Positions 1 through 7,975 are shown, counted from the first letter of the stretch. The stretch is 32,217 nt of DNA from CAYLNK01 sp964384675 (GCA_964384675.1 CAYLNK010000036.1:1-32217); one strand, 5' to 3'. Translations and numbers: made by a program. The notes: a model not told the origin generated them from the sequence alone.

Positions 1-1
1 C

Positions 2-103
2 CGGCTGGGCGGGGCGGCGCGGGCGCGGGCGCGGGAACGCTATCGGTGGGAGGACGTCACCCGGGCGTACGAATCCCTGATGGCCGGGCCCGGCACCGGG
101 TAG
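2..103 (+). CDS. C-terminal end of a probable glycosyltransferase (partial)
   Basis: An open frame enters from the left edge and stops with TAG at 101-103. Its 33 visible residues include the stretch ERYRWEDVTRAYESLM. That is the kind of ending seen in GT-B glycosyltransferases (family 4 type), where a final helix with a W-x-x-V/T-x-x-Y pattern packs back on the fold. The gene ends 15 bp before a sugar-phosphate transferase on the same strand, which fits a polysaccharide operon. The catalytic part lies outside the window, so the call rests on the tail motif and context only. Confidence 0.5.
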   Translation, partial: RLGGAARARARERYRWEDVTRAYESLMAGPGTG

Positions 104-118
104 CATCGAGGCGGCTCC

Positions 119-1561
119 ATGCTGAAGCAGCAGGCCCGCACGATCGCGGCCGTCTCCTACGCGGCCGACCTGTCGGCGACGCTCGCGACCTTGCCGGCCG
201 CCTACGCGCTCCGGAGCTTCGTGCTCCCGAAGGTCCTGCCGACGCTCTTCCCGCTCGGCCTGTTCGAGTTCCCGTTCTACCTCACGCTCGTCGGGCCGAT
301 CGTCCTGATCTGGACCGCGCTCCTCTTCACGCTCGGGGCGTACCGGAGCCGGCGCACGGCCAGCCTGGCGGACGAGGTCGTCCTCGTCGCCCGGACGGCG
401 TTCGTGGGGACGCTCCTCCTGACGATCGTCGTCTTCGGCGCCCGCTGGGACTTCATCTCCCGCCCGTTCCTCGCGCTCTTCCTTCCGCTCAACGTGCTGC
501 TCCTCCTGGGGGAGCGGCTGGCGGTGCGAGTGCTCGCCCGGCGCGTGCGCGCGCGGGGCTTCAACTACAGGAGCGTGATCCTGGTGGGGGACACGCCGCG
601 CGCCCGCACGATGGCCCGGCTCATCCACGACCGCCCGTGGTGGGGGATGAAGCTCCTCGGCCTGATCCGACAGGCCCCGGCGGAGTCCGAGGCGGGGACG
701 AGCGTCGCGGGCCTGCCGGTGCTCGGCACCATCCAGGACATCCCGCGCGTCCTCACCGAGATGCAGGTCGACGAGGTGGTGCTGGCCGTGGACCGCGAGG
801 ACCTCGCCCGGCTGGAGGACACGTTCCTCCTGTGCGAGGAGATGGGAATCAAGACACGCCTCGTCCTCGATTTCTTTCCGCACGTGCTGGCCCGGGTGGA
901 GCTCGAGGAGCTGGAGGGGACACCCCTCCTGACGTTCTCGACGACCCCCGGCGACGACCTCGCCCTCCTCGTCAAGCGCGTCCTGGACGTCGTCCTGTCG
1001 CTCCTCATCGGGCTCGTCGCGCTGATCCCCCTGGCCCTGAGCGCGCTCCTGATCAAGCTGACCTCGCGCGGGCCGGTCCTCTTCCGGCAGACCCGCTGCG
1101 GTCTCAATGGGCGTCTCTTCACGCTCTACAAGCTCCGCACGATGGTGCTCGGCGCCGAGGAGCGCCTGGCCGAGGTGGCGCACCTGAACGAGCTGGACGG
1201 GCCGGTCTTCAAGGCGACGCGCGACCCGCGCGTCACGCCGCTGGGGCGCGTTCTGCGTCGCCTCTCGCTCGACGAGGTGCCTCAGCTCTGGAACGTCCTC
1301 CTCGGCGAGATGTCGCTCGTGGGCCCGCGCCCCCCGATCCCCGAGGAGGTCGCGCGTTACGAGCGGTGGCAGCGGCGCCGCCTCTCGATGAAGCCGGGCG
1401 TGACGGGCCTCTGGCAGGTGTCGGGGCGGAACGAGATCGTCGACTTCGACGAGTGGATGAGCCTGGACCTCGCGTACATCGACAACTGGGACCTGATGCT
1501 CGACCTGACGATCCTCCTGCGCACGATCCCCACGGTCCTGACGGGCCGCGGGGCGAGATAG
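119..1561 (+). CDS. Polyprenyl-phosphate sugar-1-phosphate transferase (WbaP/WcaJ-type, exopolysaccharide initiation)
   Basis: This 480-residue membrane enzyme would move a sugar-1-phosphate from a nucleotide sugar to undecaprenyl phosphate, the first step of exopolysaccharide or O-antigen repeat synthesis. The first ~130 residues hold about four hydrophobic segments. A Rossmann-like cytoplasmic domain follows (about 145-260). The C-terminal bacterial sugar transferase domain starts near residue 282 with a re-entrant hydrophobic segment and continues with KLRTM, the catalytic D-E pair (D385/E386 in LSLDEVPQLWN), GEMSLVGPRPP (402-406) and the end signature KPGVTGLWQVSGRN. Length and domain order match the full-length WbaP/CpsE-like family. 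The ATG at 119 lies 15 bp after the preceding glycosyltransferase stop, so both probably share a transcript. The sugar specificity cannot be read from sequence. Confidence 0.93.
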   Translation: MLKQQARTIAAVSYAADLSATLATLPAAYALRSFVLPKVLPTLFPLGLFEFPFYLTLVGPIVLIWTALLFTLGAYRSRRTASLADEVVLVARTAFVGTLLLTIVVFGARWDFISRPFLALFLPLNVLLLLGERLAVRVLARRVRARGFNYRSVILVGDTPRARTMARLIHDRPWWGMKLLGLIRQAPAESEAGTSVAGLPVLGTIQDIPRVLTEMQVDEVVLAVDREDLARLEDTFLLCEEMGIKTRLVLDFFPHVLARVELEELEGTPLLTFSTTPGDDLALLVKRVLDVVLSLLIGLVALIPLALSALLIKLTSRGPVLFRQTRCGLNGRLFTLYKLRTMVLGAEERLAEVAHLNELDGPVFKATRDPRVTPLGRVLRRLSLDEVPQLWNVLLGEMSLVGPRPPIPEEVARYERWQRRRLSMKPGVTGLWQVSGRNEIVDFDEWMSLDLAYIDNWDLMLDLTILLRTIPTVLTGRGAR

Positions 1562-1569
1562 GAGCCCCC

Positions 1570-2838
1570 ATGAAGAAGACGCTCGCGCTCCTCCTCCTGG
1601 CGGCCCTCCCGGCCGGCGCCGCCGAGCCGCTCGCCGTTCGCTGCGGCAGGCTCCTCGATCCGGCCTCCCGCACGGTGAGGACCGACGTGACGCTCGGCCT
1701 CGTGGACGGCAAGGTCGTCGCGTCGCCGCCGGCCGGGGCGAGGCCGGTCGACCTCTCCGGCGCGACGTGCCTCCCCGGCCTGATCGACGCGCACACGCAC
1801 CTCCTGCTGCAGGGCGACGCCACGTCGGCCGAGTACGACGAGCAGGTGCTGAAGGAGTCGATGCCGTTCCGTGCTCTCCGCGCCGCGGCGGCCGCGCGGA
1901 TCGCCTTGTCGCACGGCTTCACGACGGTGCGCGACCTCGGGACGGAAGGGGCGGGCTTCGTCGACGTCGATCTGAAGCGCGCCTTCGATCGCGAGATCCT
2001 GGAGGGTCCACGCGTCTTCACCTCCGGTCCCGCCATGAGCGTCACCGGGGGCTATCCGCTGCTGGGCTTCTCGTGGGAGCTGAAGATGCCGGACGGCGTC
2101 CTGAAGTGCGACGGCGCCGACGACTGCCGCAAGGCGGTGAGGACGCAGGCGCAGCACGGCGTCGACTGGATCAAGGTGTACGCCGATCGCTCCTACTACC
2201 ATCCGGCCGGCGGCGGCTGGGCGGCGATCCCGAACTTCACCCCGGAGGAGATGAGGGCGATCGTGGACGAGGCGCACAACCTGCGAAAGCGGGTCGCCGC
2301 GCACTCCATGACGCCGAGCGGACATCGCGTCGCGCTCGGCGCCGGCGTCGACTCGATCGAGCACGGCGATGTCCTGGACGACGAGACCATCAAGGTGATG
2401 GCCGCGCGGAAGGTCCCGTACTGCCCGACGATCACCGTGGCCGATTTCGTGCGGGAGCCCCGCTCGAAGACAAACCCGATCTGGACGGAGCTCTGGAAGG
2501 CGTCGGAGGAGTCGTTCCGCCGGGCCTACAAAGCCGGGGTGCCGATCGCGTTCGGCACCGATGCCGGAGGCTTCGACTGGGACAAGCGGAGCCAGGCCGA
2601 GGAGTTCTCGTTCATGGTCCGCTGGGGGATGACGCCGTGGGACGCGATCCGCTCCGCGACCGTCGTGGCCGCCGAGCTGCTCGGGGAGAGCAGCCGCCTC
2701 GGCTGCCTGGCGCCGGGCTGTGCGGCGGACCTGATCGCCGTCGCGAAGGACCCGCTCGCCGACGTGAAGACGCTCGAGGACGTCCGCTTCGTGGCGGTGC
2801 GGGGGCGCGTCGTCAAGGGCGAGCCCGCCGCCCGCTGA
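1570..2838 (+). CDS. Secreted metal-dependent amidohydrolase (imidazolonepropionase/prolidase-like)
   Basis: A 422-residue protein with a signal peptide (MKKTLALLLLAALPAGAAEP) and an amidohydrolase-superfamily TIM barrel. Metal ligands are visible in order: H75 and H77 in GLIDAHTHL, the likely carboxylated lysine K202 in DWIKVYADR, H245 in AAHSM, H265 in SIEHGD and the catalytic D331 in FGTDAGG. This set is typical of the subgroup that includes Xaa-Pro (Sgx9260-type) dipeptidases and is often annotated as imidazolonepropionase-related. It is probably periplasmic or extracellular and acts on dipeptides or other amides. The substrate is not determinable. The ATG at 1570 follows the upstream stop by 8 bp, and the next gene starts inside its stop codon (TGATG). 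Confidence 0.88.
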   Translation: MKKTLALLLLAALPAGAAEPLAVRCGRLLDPASRTVRTDVTLGLVDGKVVASPPAGARPVDLSGATCLPGLIDAHTHLLLQGDATSAEYDEQVLKESMPFRALRAAAAARIALSHGFTTVRDLGTEGAGFVDVDLKRAFDREILEGPRVFTSGPAMSVTGGYPLLGFSWELKMPDGVLKCDGADDCRKAVRTQAQHGVDWIKVYADRSYYHPAGGGWAAIPNFTPEEMRAIVDEAHNLRKRVAAHSMTPSGHRVALGAGVDSIEHGDVLDDETIKVMAARKVPYCPTITVADFVREPRSKTNPIWTELWKASEESFRRAYKAGVPIAFGTDAGGFDWDKRSQAEEFSFMVRWGMTPWDAIRSATVVAAELLGESSRLGCLAPGCAADLIAVAKDPLADVKTLEDVRFVAVRGRVVKGEPAAR

Positions 2839-3221
2839 TGGGCCTGACGCTCACCGTCCTGCCGGACCGGCTGGCGGTCTGCCGCCTCGACGCCGCCGAG
2901 CCGATCCCGGCCTGGGGGACGCGCGGCCCGCTCCTCTCGATCACGAGGACGCGGGAGGAGCTCTCGGTGACGTGCCCCGAGGACGACGTGCCCGACGGCA
3001 TCCGGGCCGAGCGCGGCTTCGTCCCGCTGAAGGTCGAGGGACCGCTCGACTTCGCGCTCACCGGGGTCCTCGCGTCGGTGGCGGGGCCGCTGGCCGACGC
3101 GGGGATCAGCCTCTTCGCGATCGCCACGTTCGACACCGACTACGTGCTCGTGAAGACGGAGCGCCTTCTGGACGCGACGGCGGCGCTGTGCGCCGCGGGT
3201 CACGTCGTGCGCACGGCGTGA
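2838..3221 (+). CDS. ACT-domain protein (CASTOR/ACT_7-like)
   Basis: A 127-residue cytosolic protein whose ATG overlaps the amidohydrolase stop by one base, so translation is probably coupled. It looks like the two-ACT-subdomain small proteins of COG3603. The first half carries strands around LTLTVLPDRLAVCRL, followed by a short helical linker. The second half, VEGPLDFALTGVLASVAGPLADAGISLFAIATFDTDYVLV (given as two adjoining pieces: VEGPLDFALTGVLASV, then AGPLADAGISLFAIATFDTD), has the classic ACT beta-alpha-beta pattern. ACT domains bind small ligands, usually amino acids, so a regulatory or sensing role is likely, but no partner is visible. Its last 22 bp overlap the 3' end of the convergent DinB-like gene. 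Confidence 0.8.
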   Translation: MGLTLTVLPDRLAVCRLDAAEPIPAWGTRGPLLSITRTREELSVTCPEDDVPDGIRAERGFVPLKVEGPLDFALTGVLASVAGPLADAGISLFAIATFDTDYVLVKTERLLDATAALCAAGHVVRTA

Positions 3222-3778
3222 GCGACCGCCGGCACCGGGGCCGCGAGGGTCCTCTCCAGCTGTCGCGCGTGCTTGCCCTCGTGCCCGGCGATGAAGCGGA
3301 ACCAGTCGACGCCGTCGAAGCGGCCGAGGAGGAAGTGGGGGAAGAGGAAGCGCGCGAACCGCTCCTCGCCCAGCCCGTCCGCGAACGCCAGGAGGTCCCG
3401 CCGCGAGGCGTCGAGCTCGCCGAGCACCACGGCCGGCACGAGGTCGGCGACGGGGCGGGGCCGCACCAGCTTCGGCGCCCCGATCCGGAGCGAGGGCCAG
3501 AAAACGGGTGCCATCGGCAGACGGTAGAGGTACGCCCGGCGCGGAACGTGCGCGGCCTCGCCGCGCGCGGCCCGCTCGAGCCCCCGCACGAGGAGCCGCT
3601 CGGCGCGGTGGATGTGGTCGAGGATCTCCACGCCGGACCACCCGCCGTCGGAGGGGGGCGCGAGGAGCGCGGCCGCGCTCCGGCCGCAGGCCTGAGAGAC
3701 GATGCCGTCGCGGACGGCGTTCATCCGCGCGCGGGCATCGCGCAGAGCGAGGACTCGGGAGCTCGAGGCAGCAGGCAT
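3200..3778 (-). CDS. DinB/DinB_2-fold protein (putative metal-dependent thiol transferase)
   Basis: A 192-residue four-helix-bundle protein of the DinB/YfiT superfamily. Support comes from GGWSGVEILDHIHRAE near residues 45-60 and DWFRFIAGHEGKHARQLER near 158-176. These supply the usual metal-binding His set (H55 or H57, H166 and H170). Proteins of this fold are often bacillithiol or mycothiol transferases or detoxification enzymes, but many are uncharacterised and the thiol used here is unknown. The start is ATG at 3776-3778. A TAGAGT hexamer 7 nt upstream, with no Shine-Dalgarno sequence, suggests a leaderless message. Its stop codon lies inside the 3' end of the convergent ACT gene. Confidence 0.8.
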   Translation of the reverse strand: MPAASSSRVLALRDARARMNAVRDGIVSQACGRSAAALLAPPSDGGWSGVEILDHIHRAERLLVRGLERAARGEAAHVPRRAYLYRLPMAPVFWPSLRIGAPKLVRPRPVADLVPAVVLGELDASRRDLLAFADGLGEERFARFLFPHFLLGRFDGVDWFRFIAGHEGKHARQLERTLAAPVPAVAHAVRTT

Positions 3779-3822
3779 CGGATCGACTCTACGGGCCGCG
3801 TCTCCGGCGCGGATCAGCCCGC

Positions 3823-4605
3823 GTGAAACTCCTCGGCCGGCTGCTCGGCCGTCGCGCCCCGGAGAGACCAGCGGTCGATCGGCCGCTCTCGTGCCGCGGC
3901 CTCGACTGGAACGAGCCTGAGATCGATGCCGGGCTGCTCCGCCTGGAGGCGTATCGCGGCGAGTGGTCCGGATTCCCAGAGGCGCCGGCCGGGACGGCCT
4001 ACGGCTGGCGGAACCCGTACTTCGGTCTCGCCGACGCGGCGGTCCTCCACGCGATGGTGCGCGAGCGGAAGCCCTCGATCGTCGTCGAGGTGGGGAGCGG
4101 CTTCAGCTCGCGCGTGACGCGCGCCGCGCTCGACCGGAACGGCCAGGGCCGGCTGGTCTCGATCGACCCCGAGCCGCGGGCGGAGGTCTCCTCCGTCGCG
4201 CACGAGGCTCGGCGCGTGGAGGTCCAGGGCGTGCCGGTCTCGTTCTTCGAGGCCTTGCCGCCGGACGCCGTCCTCTTCCTCGACTCGAGCCACCGGGCCG
4301 GAAGCGGGAGCGACGTCAACCATCTGCTGCTCGAGGTCCTGCCGGCGCTCGCGCCGGGCGTCCGGGTGCACGTGCACGACGTCTTCCTGCCCGACGACTA
4401 CCCGGCGGCCTTCAACCTCGGGCCGGGCGGCTGGAGCTACACCGAGCAGCATCTCCTGCACGCGCTGCTCGTCGGCTCGACGATGTTCCGGGTGGTGTGG
4501 CCCGGACGCTACGTCTTCCGGACGCGCGGCGAGGCGCTGCACCGCCTCCTGCCGGAGTGGGACCTCCTCGGGCTCCACTGCAGCTTCTGGCTCGACAGGG
4601 CCTGA
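3823..4605 (+). CDS. Class I SAM-dependent methyltransferase-like protein
   Basis: A 260-residue protein beginning at GTG 3823. I chose this start because homologous-looking sequence (VKLLGRLLGRR) begins there and because the frame further upstream runs antisense to the DinB gene and is arginine-rich nonsense. A Rossmann glycine motif, PSIVVEVGSGFSSRVTRAAL, lies near residue 85, followed by an acidic strand end (SIDPEP) and an LFLDSSH motif. This is like the class I methyltransferases of the MethyltransF_24 type linked to glycan or cephalosporin-hydroxylase-like genes. The part HVHDVFLPDDYP resembles the metal-binding segment of that group. The substrate is unknown. It faces yceI across a strong hairpin. 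Confidence 0.72.
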   Translation: MKLLGRLLGRRAPERPAVDRPLSCRGLDWNEPEIDAGLLRLEAYRGEWSGFPEAPAGTAYGWRNPYFGLADAAVLHAMVRERKPSIVVEVGSGFSSRVTRAALDRNGQGRLVSIDPEPRAEVSSVAHEARRVEVQGVPVSFFEALPPDAVLFLDSSHRAGSGSDVNHLLLEVLPALAPGVRVHVHDVFLPDDYPAAFNLGPGGWSYTEQHLLHALLVGSTMFRVVWPGRYVFRTRGEALHRLLPEWDLLGLHCSFWLDRA

Positions 4606-4612
4606 AGACGAG

Positions 4613-4647
4613 ACGGGCGGGGTCGGCGTCACGCCGGCCCCGCCCGT
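4613..4647. terminator. Bidirectional hairpin terminator between convergent genes
   Basis: A 16-bp stem (4613-4628 with 4632-4647, one T-G wobble) closes a 3-nt TCA loop exactly between the methyltransferase stop and the yceI stop. There is no clear U-tract on either side, so it may act as a strong pausing/3'-end hairpin rather than a textbook intrinsic terminator. It can serve both strands. Confidence 0.75.
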
Positions 4648-4669
4648 GCCTTCCGGTCCCGGCGTCAGC

Positions 4670-5293
4670 TCACTTCGAGGCGGGCGCGGCAGCGGCCGCG
4701 GGAGCTTCCTTCTTCTTGACGGTCTCGAGCGTGATGGAGACGTCCACGTCGTCGCTCAGCATCAGCCCGCCGTTGTCGAGCGCCTTGTTCCAGTTGATTC
4801 CGTAGTCCTTGCGGTTCAGCTTCGTCACGATCTCGAAGCCGCCCCGGTCGTTGCCCCACGGGTCCTTGGTCAACCCCAGGAAGACGACGGGCAACGTGAT
4901 CGTCTTGGTCACGCCGCGCATCGTGAGCGCGCCCGTCACGTCGTACCTGTCCTTGCCGGTCGACTTCACCGACGCGCTCTTGAACGTGATGGTCGGGTTC
5001 TTCTCGGCGTCGAAGAAGTCGGCGGATCTGAGGTGGTTGTCCCGCTTCTCGTCGGTGGTGTCGATGCTGGCGGTCTGGATGGTGAAGTCCACCGCGGCAG
5101 CTTCGGGCTTGGCCGGGTCGACCTGGATCGTCCCGGAGAATTCCTTGAAGCGGCCGCGCGTCTTGGAGACGAAGTGGCGCACCTGGAACGAGACGTCCGA
5201 ATGGCTGCGGTCGATCGTCCAGGCGTCGGCCGCGGCCAGCGGGAGGGCGCCGAGGGCGGCGACGGCGAGGGTGAGAAGGGCTCTGGTCTTCAT
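4670..5293 (-). CDS. YceI-family periplasmic lipid/isoprenoid-binding protein
   Basis: A 207-residue secreted protein. A signal peptide (about residues 1-22, ending AAA-D) is followed by the YceI lipocalin-like beta-barrel. Its signature opening is WTIDRSHSDVSFQVRHFV, followed by GRFKEFSGTI, DFFDAEKNPTITF and the closing NRKDYGINWNKALDNGG. YceI proteins bind polyisoprenoids or fatty amides in the periplasm and are often induced by stress. The C-terminus adds an Ala/Pro/Lys tail of about 15 residues. The ATG overlaps the stop of the upstream marR gene (ATGA), and AGGAG sits 7 nt before it. The pair is therefore translationally coupled and probably autoregulated by the MarR protein. Confidence 0.93.
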   Translation of the reverse strand: MKTRALLTLAVAALGALPLAAADAWTIDRSHSDVSFQVRHFVSKTRGRFKEFSGTIQVDPAKPEAAAVDFTIQTASIDTTDEKRDNHLRSADFFDAEKNPTITFKSASVKSTGKDRYDVTGALTMRGVTKTITLPVVFLGLTKDPWGNDRGGFEIVTKLNRKDYGINWNKALDNGGLMLSDDVDVSITLETVKKKEAPAAAAAPASK

Positions 5294-5829
5294 GGGTGCG
5301 CTCCTGTTCTTGGCTTTCCCGGGCGGCTGGCCCGGGGCGAGGCGGTTTCGGTTTCTCCGGCGCGACAGGCGGCCCGGATGGTGTCGAGGCACTGGATCAG
5401 CTGGTCGAGGTCGCGGCGCTCGAGGACGGAGAGCGCCTCGTCCGCGTGCGCCACCTCCGGGTCGAGGCGTGTGAGCAGGGCGAGGCCGGCGGGGGTGATC
5501 CAGCAGAGGACCTGGCGTCGGTCCTCGGCGCCGCGCTCGCGCCGCACCAGCCGCTTGACCTCGAGGCGGTCGACGAGCCGGGTGACGCCGGGGGCCTTCT
5601 CGATCATCCGCTCGGCGATCTCCAGGGTGGGGAGGCCGGCGTCCCCCGCTCCGCGCAGGATCCGGAGGACGTTGTACTGCTGGAACGTGATGCCGTGCGG
5701 CTCGATCCGCTCGGCCAGGCGCCTGCGCAGCACGTCCGCCGTGCGGAGGAGGCCGACGACCCCCTCGGAGGAGGCCGAGGCGAACGGCCGCCGCTGCTTG
5801 ATCTCCTCGCCCACGCTGGTTCGCTTCAT
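5290..5829 (-). CDS. MarR-family transcriptional regulator
   Basis: A 179-residue winged-helix protein. The N-terminal helices include VVGLLRTADVLRRRLAE. The recognition region is PTLEIAERMIEKAPGVTRLV and the wing LVRRERGAEDRRQVLCWIT, with the DRR salt-bridge motif typical of MarR. A C-terminal dimerisation helix follows. Start ATG 5827-5829 (MKRTS) lies 12 nt after a very good -10 box with no Shine-Dalgarno sequence, so the transcript is probably near-leaderless. It overlaps yceI by 4 bp. MarR-YceI pairs are common, and the regulator likely represses its own operon through the AT-rich upstream site. The ligand is unknown. Confidence 0.92.
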   Translation of the reverse strand: MKRTSVGEEIKQRRPFASASSEGVVGLLRTADVLRRRLAERIEPHGITFQQYNVLRILRGAGDAGLPTLEIAERMIEKAPGVTRLVDRLEVKRLVRRERGAEDRRQVLCWITPAGLALLTRLDPEVAHADEALSVLERRDLDQLIQCLDTIRAACRAGETETASPRASRPGKPRTGAHP

Positions 5830-5841
5830 CGTCACGGCATC

Positions 5842-5870
5842 AATATAAACACGAATTCTTAACCAGTCAA
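5842..5870 (-). promoter_or_regulatory. Sigma-70-type promoter and possible MarR operator for marR-yceI
   Basis: On the minus strand TTGACT (5865-5870) and TATATT (5842-5847) are separated by exactly 17 bp, which is near-consensus for a housekeeping promoter. The -35 box lies in an imperfect inverted repeat, CTTGAC-TG-GTTAAG (about 5858-5871, 5 of 6 pairs), a plausible MarR-dimer site. The roughly 40-bp AT-rich patch stands out in a 70% GC sequence. Promoter strong, operator inferred. Confidence 0.8.
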
Positions 5871-5904
5871 GCATATTCGCCCTCGCGGCCTCGGCGGAAA
5901 CGAA

Positions 5905-5929
5905 AGCCGCCGGCGGTCGGCCGGCGGCT
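5905..5929 (-). terminator. Intrinsic terminator after the M20 peptidase gene
   Basis: A perfect 10-bp GC-rich stem (5905-5914 with 5920-5929) has a 5-nt loop, 35 bp beyond the M20 peptidase stop. Read on the minus strand it is followed by TTCGTTTCC, a weak U-rich tail. It separates this operon from the marR promoter downstream. Confidence 0.7.
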
Positions 5930-5963
5930 CGGGGTCGGGTTCGGGCCCAGGTACGGCGCTGCG

Positions 5964-7427
5964 TCAGCGCTTTCTGGTGGACTTCGCCGATTTCGGCGCC
6001 GGCTTCGAGGCCCTTCGCGGGGCCGCAGCCTTGGCCGGGGCGGCAGGAGCCGCCTTGCCGAGCGCGGCGACCTCCTCGATGTACTTCGCGAACGCGATCA
6101 TCCCGCCCGAGGCTTGCTCCCAGTCGAAGTTCTCGTTCGGGGCGTGATAGCCGTGCTCGGGGAGCGAAAGGCCGAGGAAGAGCACGGGGGCCGAGAGGAC
6201 GCGCTCCATCGTCACGACGGCGCCGATCGAGCCGCCTTCGCGTACGAAGACGGGCTCCTTCCCGAACGCGAACTTGACGGAACGGCGCACGGCGTCGGCC
6301 AGCGGGCCGGTGGTGAGGCCGCGGTACGGGTCGAGACGCCCCTCGAGGTGGACCTTCACGTCGGGGTTCTTCGACTTCACGAACTTCTGGATCAGCTTGG
6401 TGATCTTCTCGCCCGTCTGGTCCGGCACCAGACGGCAGGAGATCTTCACCTCGGCGCGCGGCGGAACGACCGTCTTCACGCCCGGTCCCGTGTACCCGCC
6501 CACGACGCCGTGCACCTCGAACGTCGGCATCGCCCAGATCCGCTTCATCACGTCGATCGGGTCGTTGGTGCGGATCGACTTGAAGAGGTGGTCCTTCTTG
6601 AACCCGGCCACCGTGAAGCCGGAGCGCTTGAAGTCCTCGAGCTCCTTCTTCGTCACCGCGAGCACGTCGTCGTAGAAGCCGGGGATCTTCACCCGGCCGG
6701 TGGTGGCGTCGAAGCACTCGGAGACGAGCTTCATCAGCTCGGCGATCGGGTTGCGCGCGGCGCCGCCGGTGACGCCGGAGTGCTGATCGGTGGTGCCCGT
6801 CTCGAGCGTGAAGCGAAGGCCCTGAAGTCCGCGCAGTCCCGCGGGGGCGGCCGGCTTGCCGCGCGCGACCCAGATCGTGTCCGACACGATCACGGAGTCC
6901 GTCGCCAGGAGGTCCTTCTCGGCGGAGATACCGGCCGCGAAGCTCGGCGAGCCGATCTCCTCCTCGAACTCCCAGAGGACGCGCAGGTTCGCGGGGACCC
7001 CGGCGTCGAGCGCTGCCTTCGCGCCGAGCAGGGCGGCGAGCGCCGGTCCCTTGTCGTCGGTGGTGCCGCGGCCGAAGTACCGGTCTCCCCTCTGCGTGAA
7101 GACGAACGGCTCCGTCTCCCACGGCTCGGTCTCCTTCGAGGCCGGCTGCACGTCGAGGTGGTTGTAGATCGTCACGGTAGGGCGGGACGGATCGTTCCCC
7201 CAGCGCCCATGCACGATCGGGTGACCCGCGGTCTCCACGATCGACGGCTCACCGCCGAAGCGGCGGATCGTGGCGCAGGCCACCTTGGCGGCCTCGCGGA
7301 TCGTGTCCCTCTGGGCCGGGTCGACCGAGACGGTGGGGAGCTCGACGAGCTCCTTCAGGAGCGTCTCGAACGTCCCGCGGTTGTCGGCGGCGTACTTCTT
7401 CAGCGACTCTTTGGTCAGCGCGCTCAT
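5964..7427 (-). CDS. M20-family dinuclear zinc dipeptidase
   Basis: A 487-residue cytosolic metallopeptidase of the M20/M25/M40 family, of the carnosinase/CNDP dipeptidase type. Metal and catalytic residues are visible: H90 and D92 (YNHLDVQP), bridging D124 (GRGTTDDKG), E156 base and E157 ligand (EEEIGS), D183 (VSDTIW) and a late histidine in GYHAPNENF. A dimerisation domain (about 200-310) with TDQHSGVTGGAARNP lies in between. The length fits the family. The last ~30 residues are an Ala/Lys/Arg-rich tail that looks dispensable. It likely hydrolyses dipeptides. It starts 10 bp after the Hfq-like gene, so the two are probably co-transcribed. Confidence 0.93.
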   Translation of the reverse strand: MSALTKESLKKYAADNRGTFETLLKELVELPTVSVDPAQRDTIREAAKVACATIRRFGGEPSIVETAGHPIVHGRWGNDPSRPTVTIYNHLDVQPASKETEPWETEPFVFTQRGDRYFGRGTTDDKGPALAALLGAKAALDAGVPANLRVLWEFEEEIGSPSFAAGISAEKDLLATDSVIVSDTIWVARGKPAAPAGLRGLQGLRFTLETGTTDQHSGVTGGAARNPIAELMKLVSECFDATTGRVKIPGFYDDVLAVTKKELEDFKRSGFTVAGFKKDHLFKSIRTNDPIDVMKRIWAMPTFEVHGVVGGYTGPGVKTVVPPRAEVKISCRLVPDQTGEKITKLIQKFVKSKNPDVKVHLEGRLDPYRGLTTGPLADAVRRSVKFAFGKEPVFVREGGSIGAVVTMERVLSAPVLFLGLSLPEHGYHAPNENFDWEQASGGMIAFAKYIEEVAALGKAAPAAPAKAAAPRRASKPAPKSAKSTRKR

Positions 7428-7437
7428 GGGCGCGAGT

Positions 7438-7920
7438 TTACCTTTGCTCGCCCGCCCCCGGCGCCGCTTCCGCGGCGGCCAGGCGCTCCTGGCGCTTCTG
7501 GCGCCGACGGTGCTGCCGCTCCTCCTCCTCCTTGAAGAGGTACTTGATCGCGTGCTTGGGCACCAGGAGGTTCGGTGCGTTGTCGCGGTTCAGCTTGATG
7601 ACGTCCTTGTCGTACCACTCGATCCAGCCGCGCAGCTCCTCGCCGTCGAGGAGGCGAACGACCATCGGGGTGCGCCCCTGCATCTGCTTCAGGTAGTAGT
7701 AGGCCTCGGCGTTCGTCTGCTCGGGAGGGACCATCTTCCGGGACGACGGACCCGACGTGAACCCCTGGTCGCGCCGGATCTCGGCCAGGGAGGGGCGGAT
7801 GAGCTTGCGGGGGCCGAGCTCGCTCCCGGGGCCGGGCTCACGAGAGGCCGACGGCGGCGCGGTCGGCGCCGGCGGCGCGGAGACGCTCCCCCCGAGAGGG
7901 GGCTTCTTGGGCGGAGGCAT
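7438..7920 (-). CDS. Hfq-like Sm-fold RNA-binding protein with long N- and C-terminal extensions
   Basis: A 160-residue protein with an Hfq/Sm domain at about residues 70-130. Sm1 resembles YYYLKQMQGRTPMVVRLLDG...RGWIEWYDKDVIKL and carries the conserved aspartate D104. Sm2 is LLVPKHAIKYLF, where K122 and H123 match the K-H of the Hfq YKH motif but the tyrosine position is proline. Ordinary Hfq is 70-110 residues and starts almost directly with the Sm domain. Here about 65 Pro/Ser-rich residues precede it and a 30-residue Glu/Arg-rich tail follows. It is probably an RNA chaperone hexamer, but the altered proximal-face residue leaves the binding mode uncertain. AAGGAG lies 7 nt before the ATG, inside a small palindrome. 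Confidence 0.82.
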   Translation of the reverse strand: MPPPKKPPLGGSVSAPPAPTAPPSASREPGPGSELGPRKLIRPSLAEIRRDQGFTSGPSSRKMVPPEQTNAEAYYYLKQMQGRTPMVVRLLDGEELRGWIEWYDKDVIKLNRDNAPNLLVPKHAIKYLFKEEEERQHRRRQKRQERLAAAEAAPGAGEQR

Positions 7921-7975
7921 GGGAAGGCTCCTTCCGCTGACGGGGCTTTCGAGAGGCCGGTTTTCCCCAGTCTAT

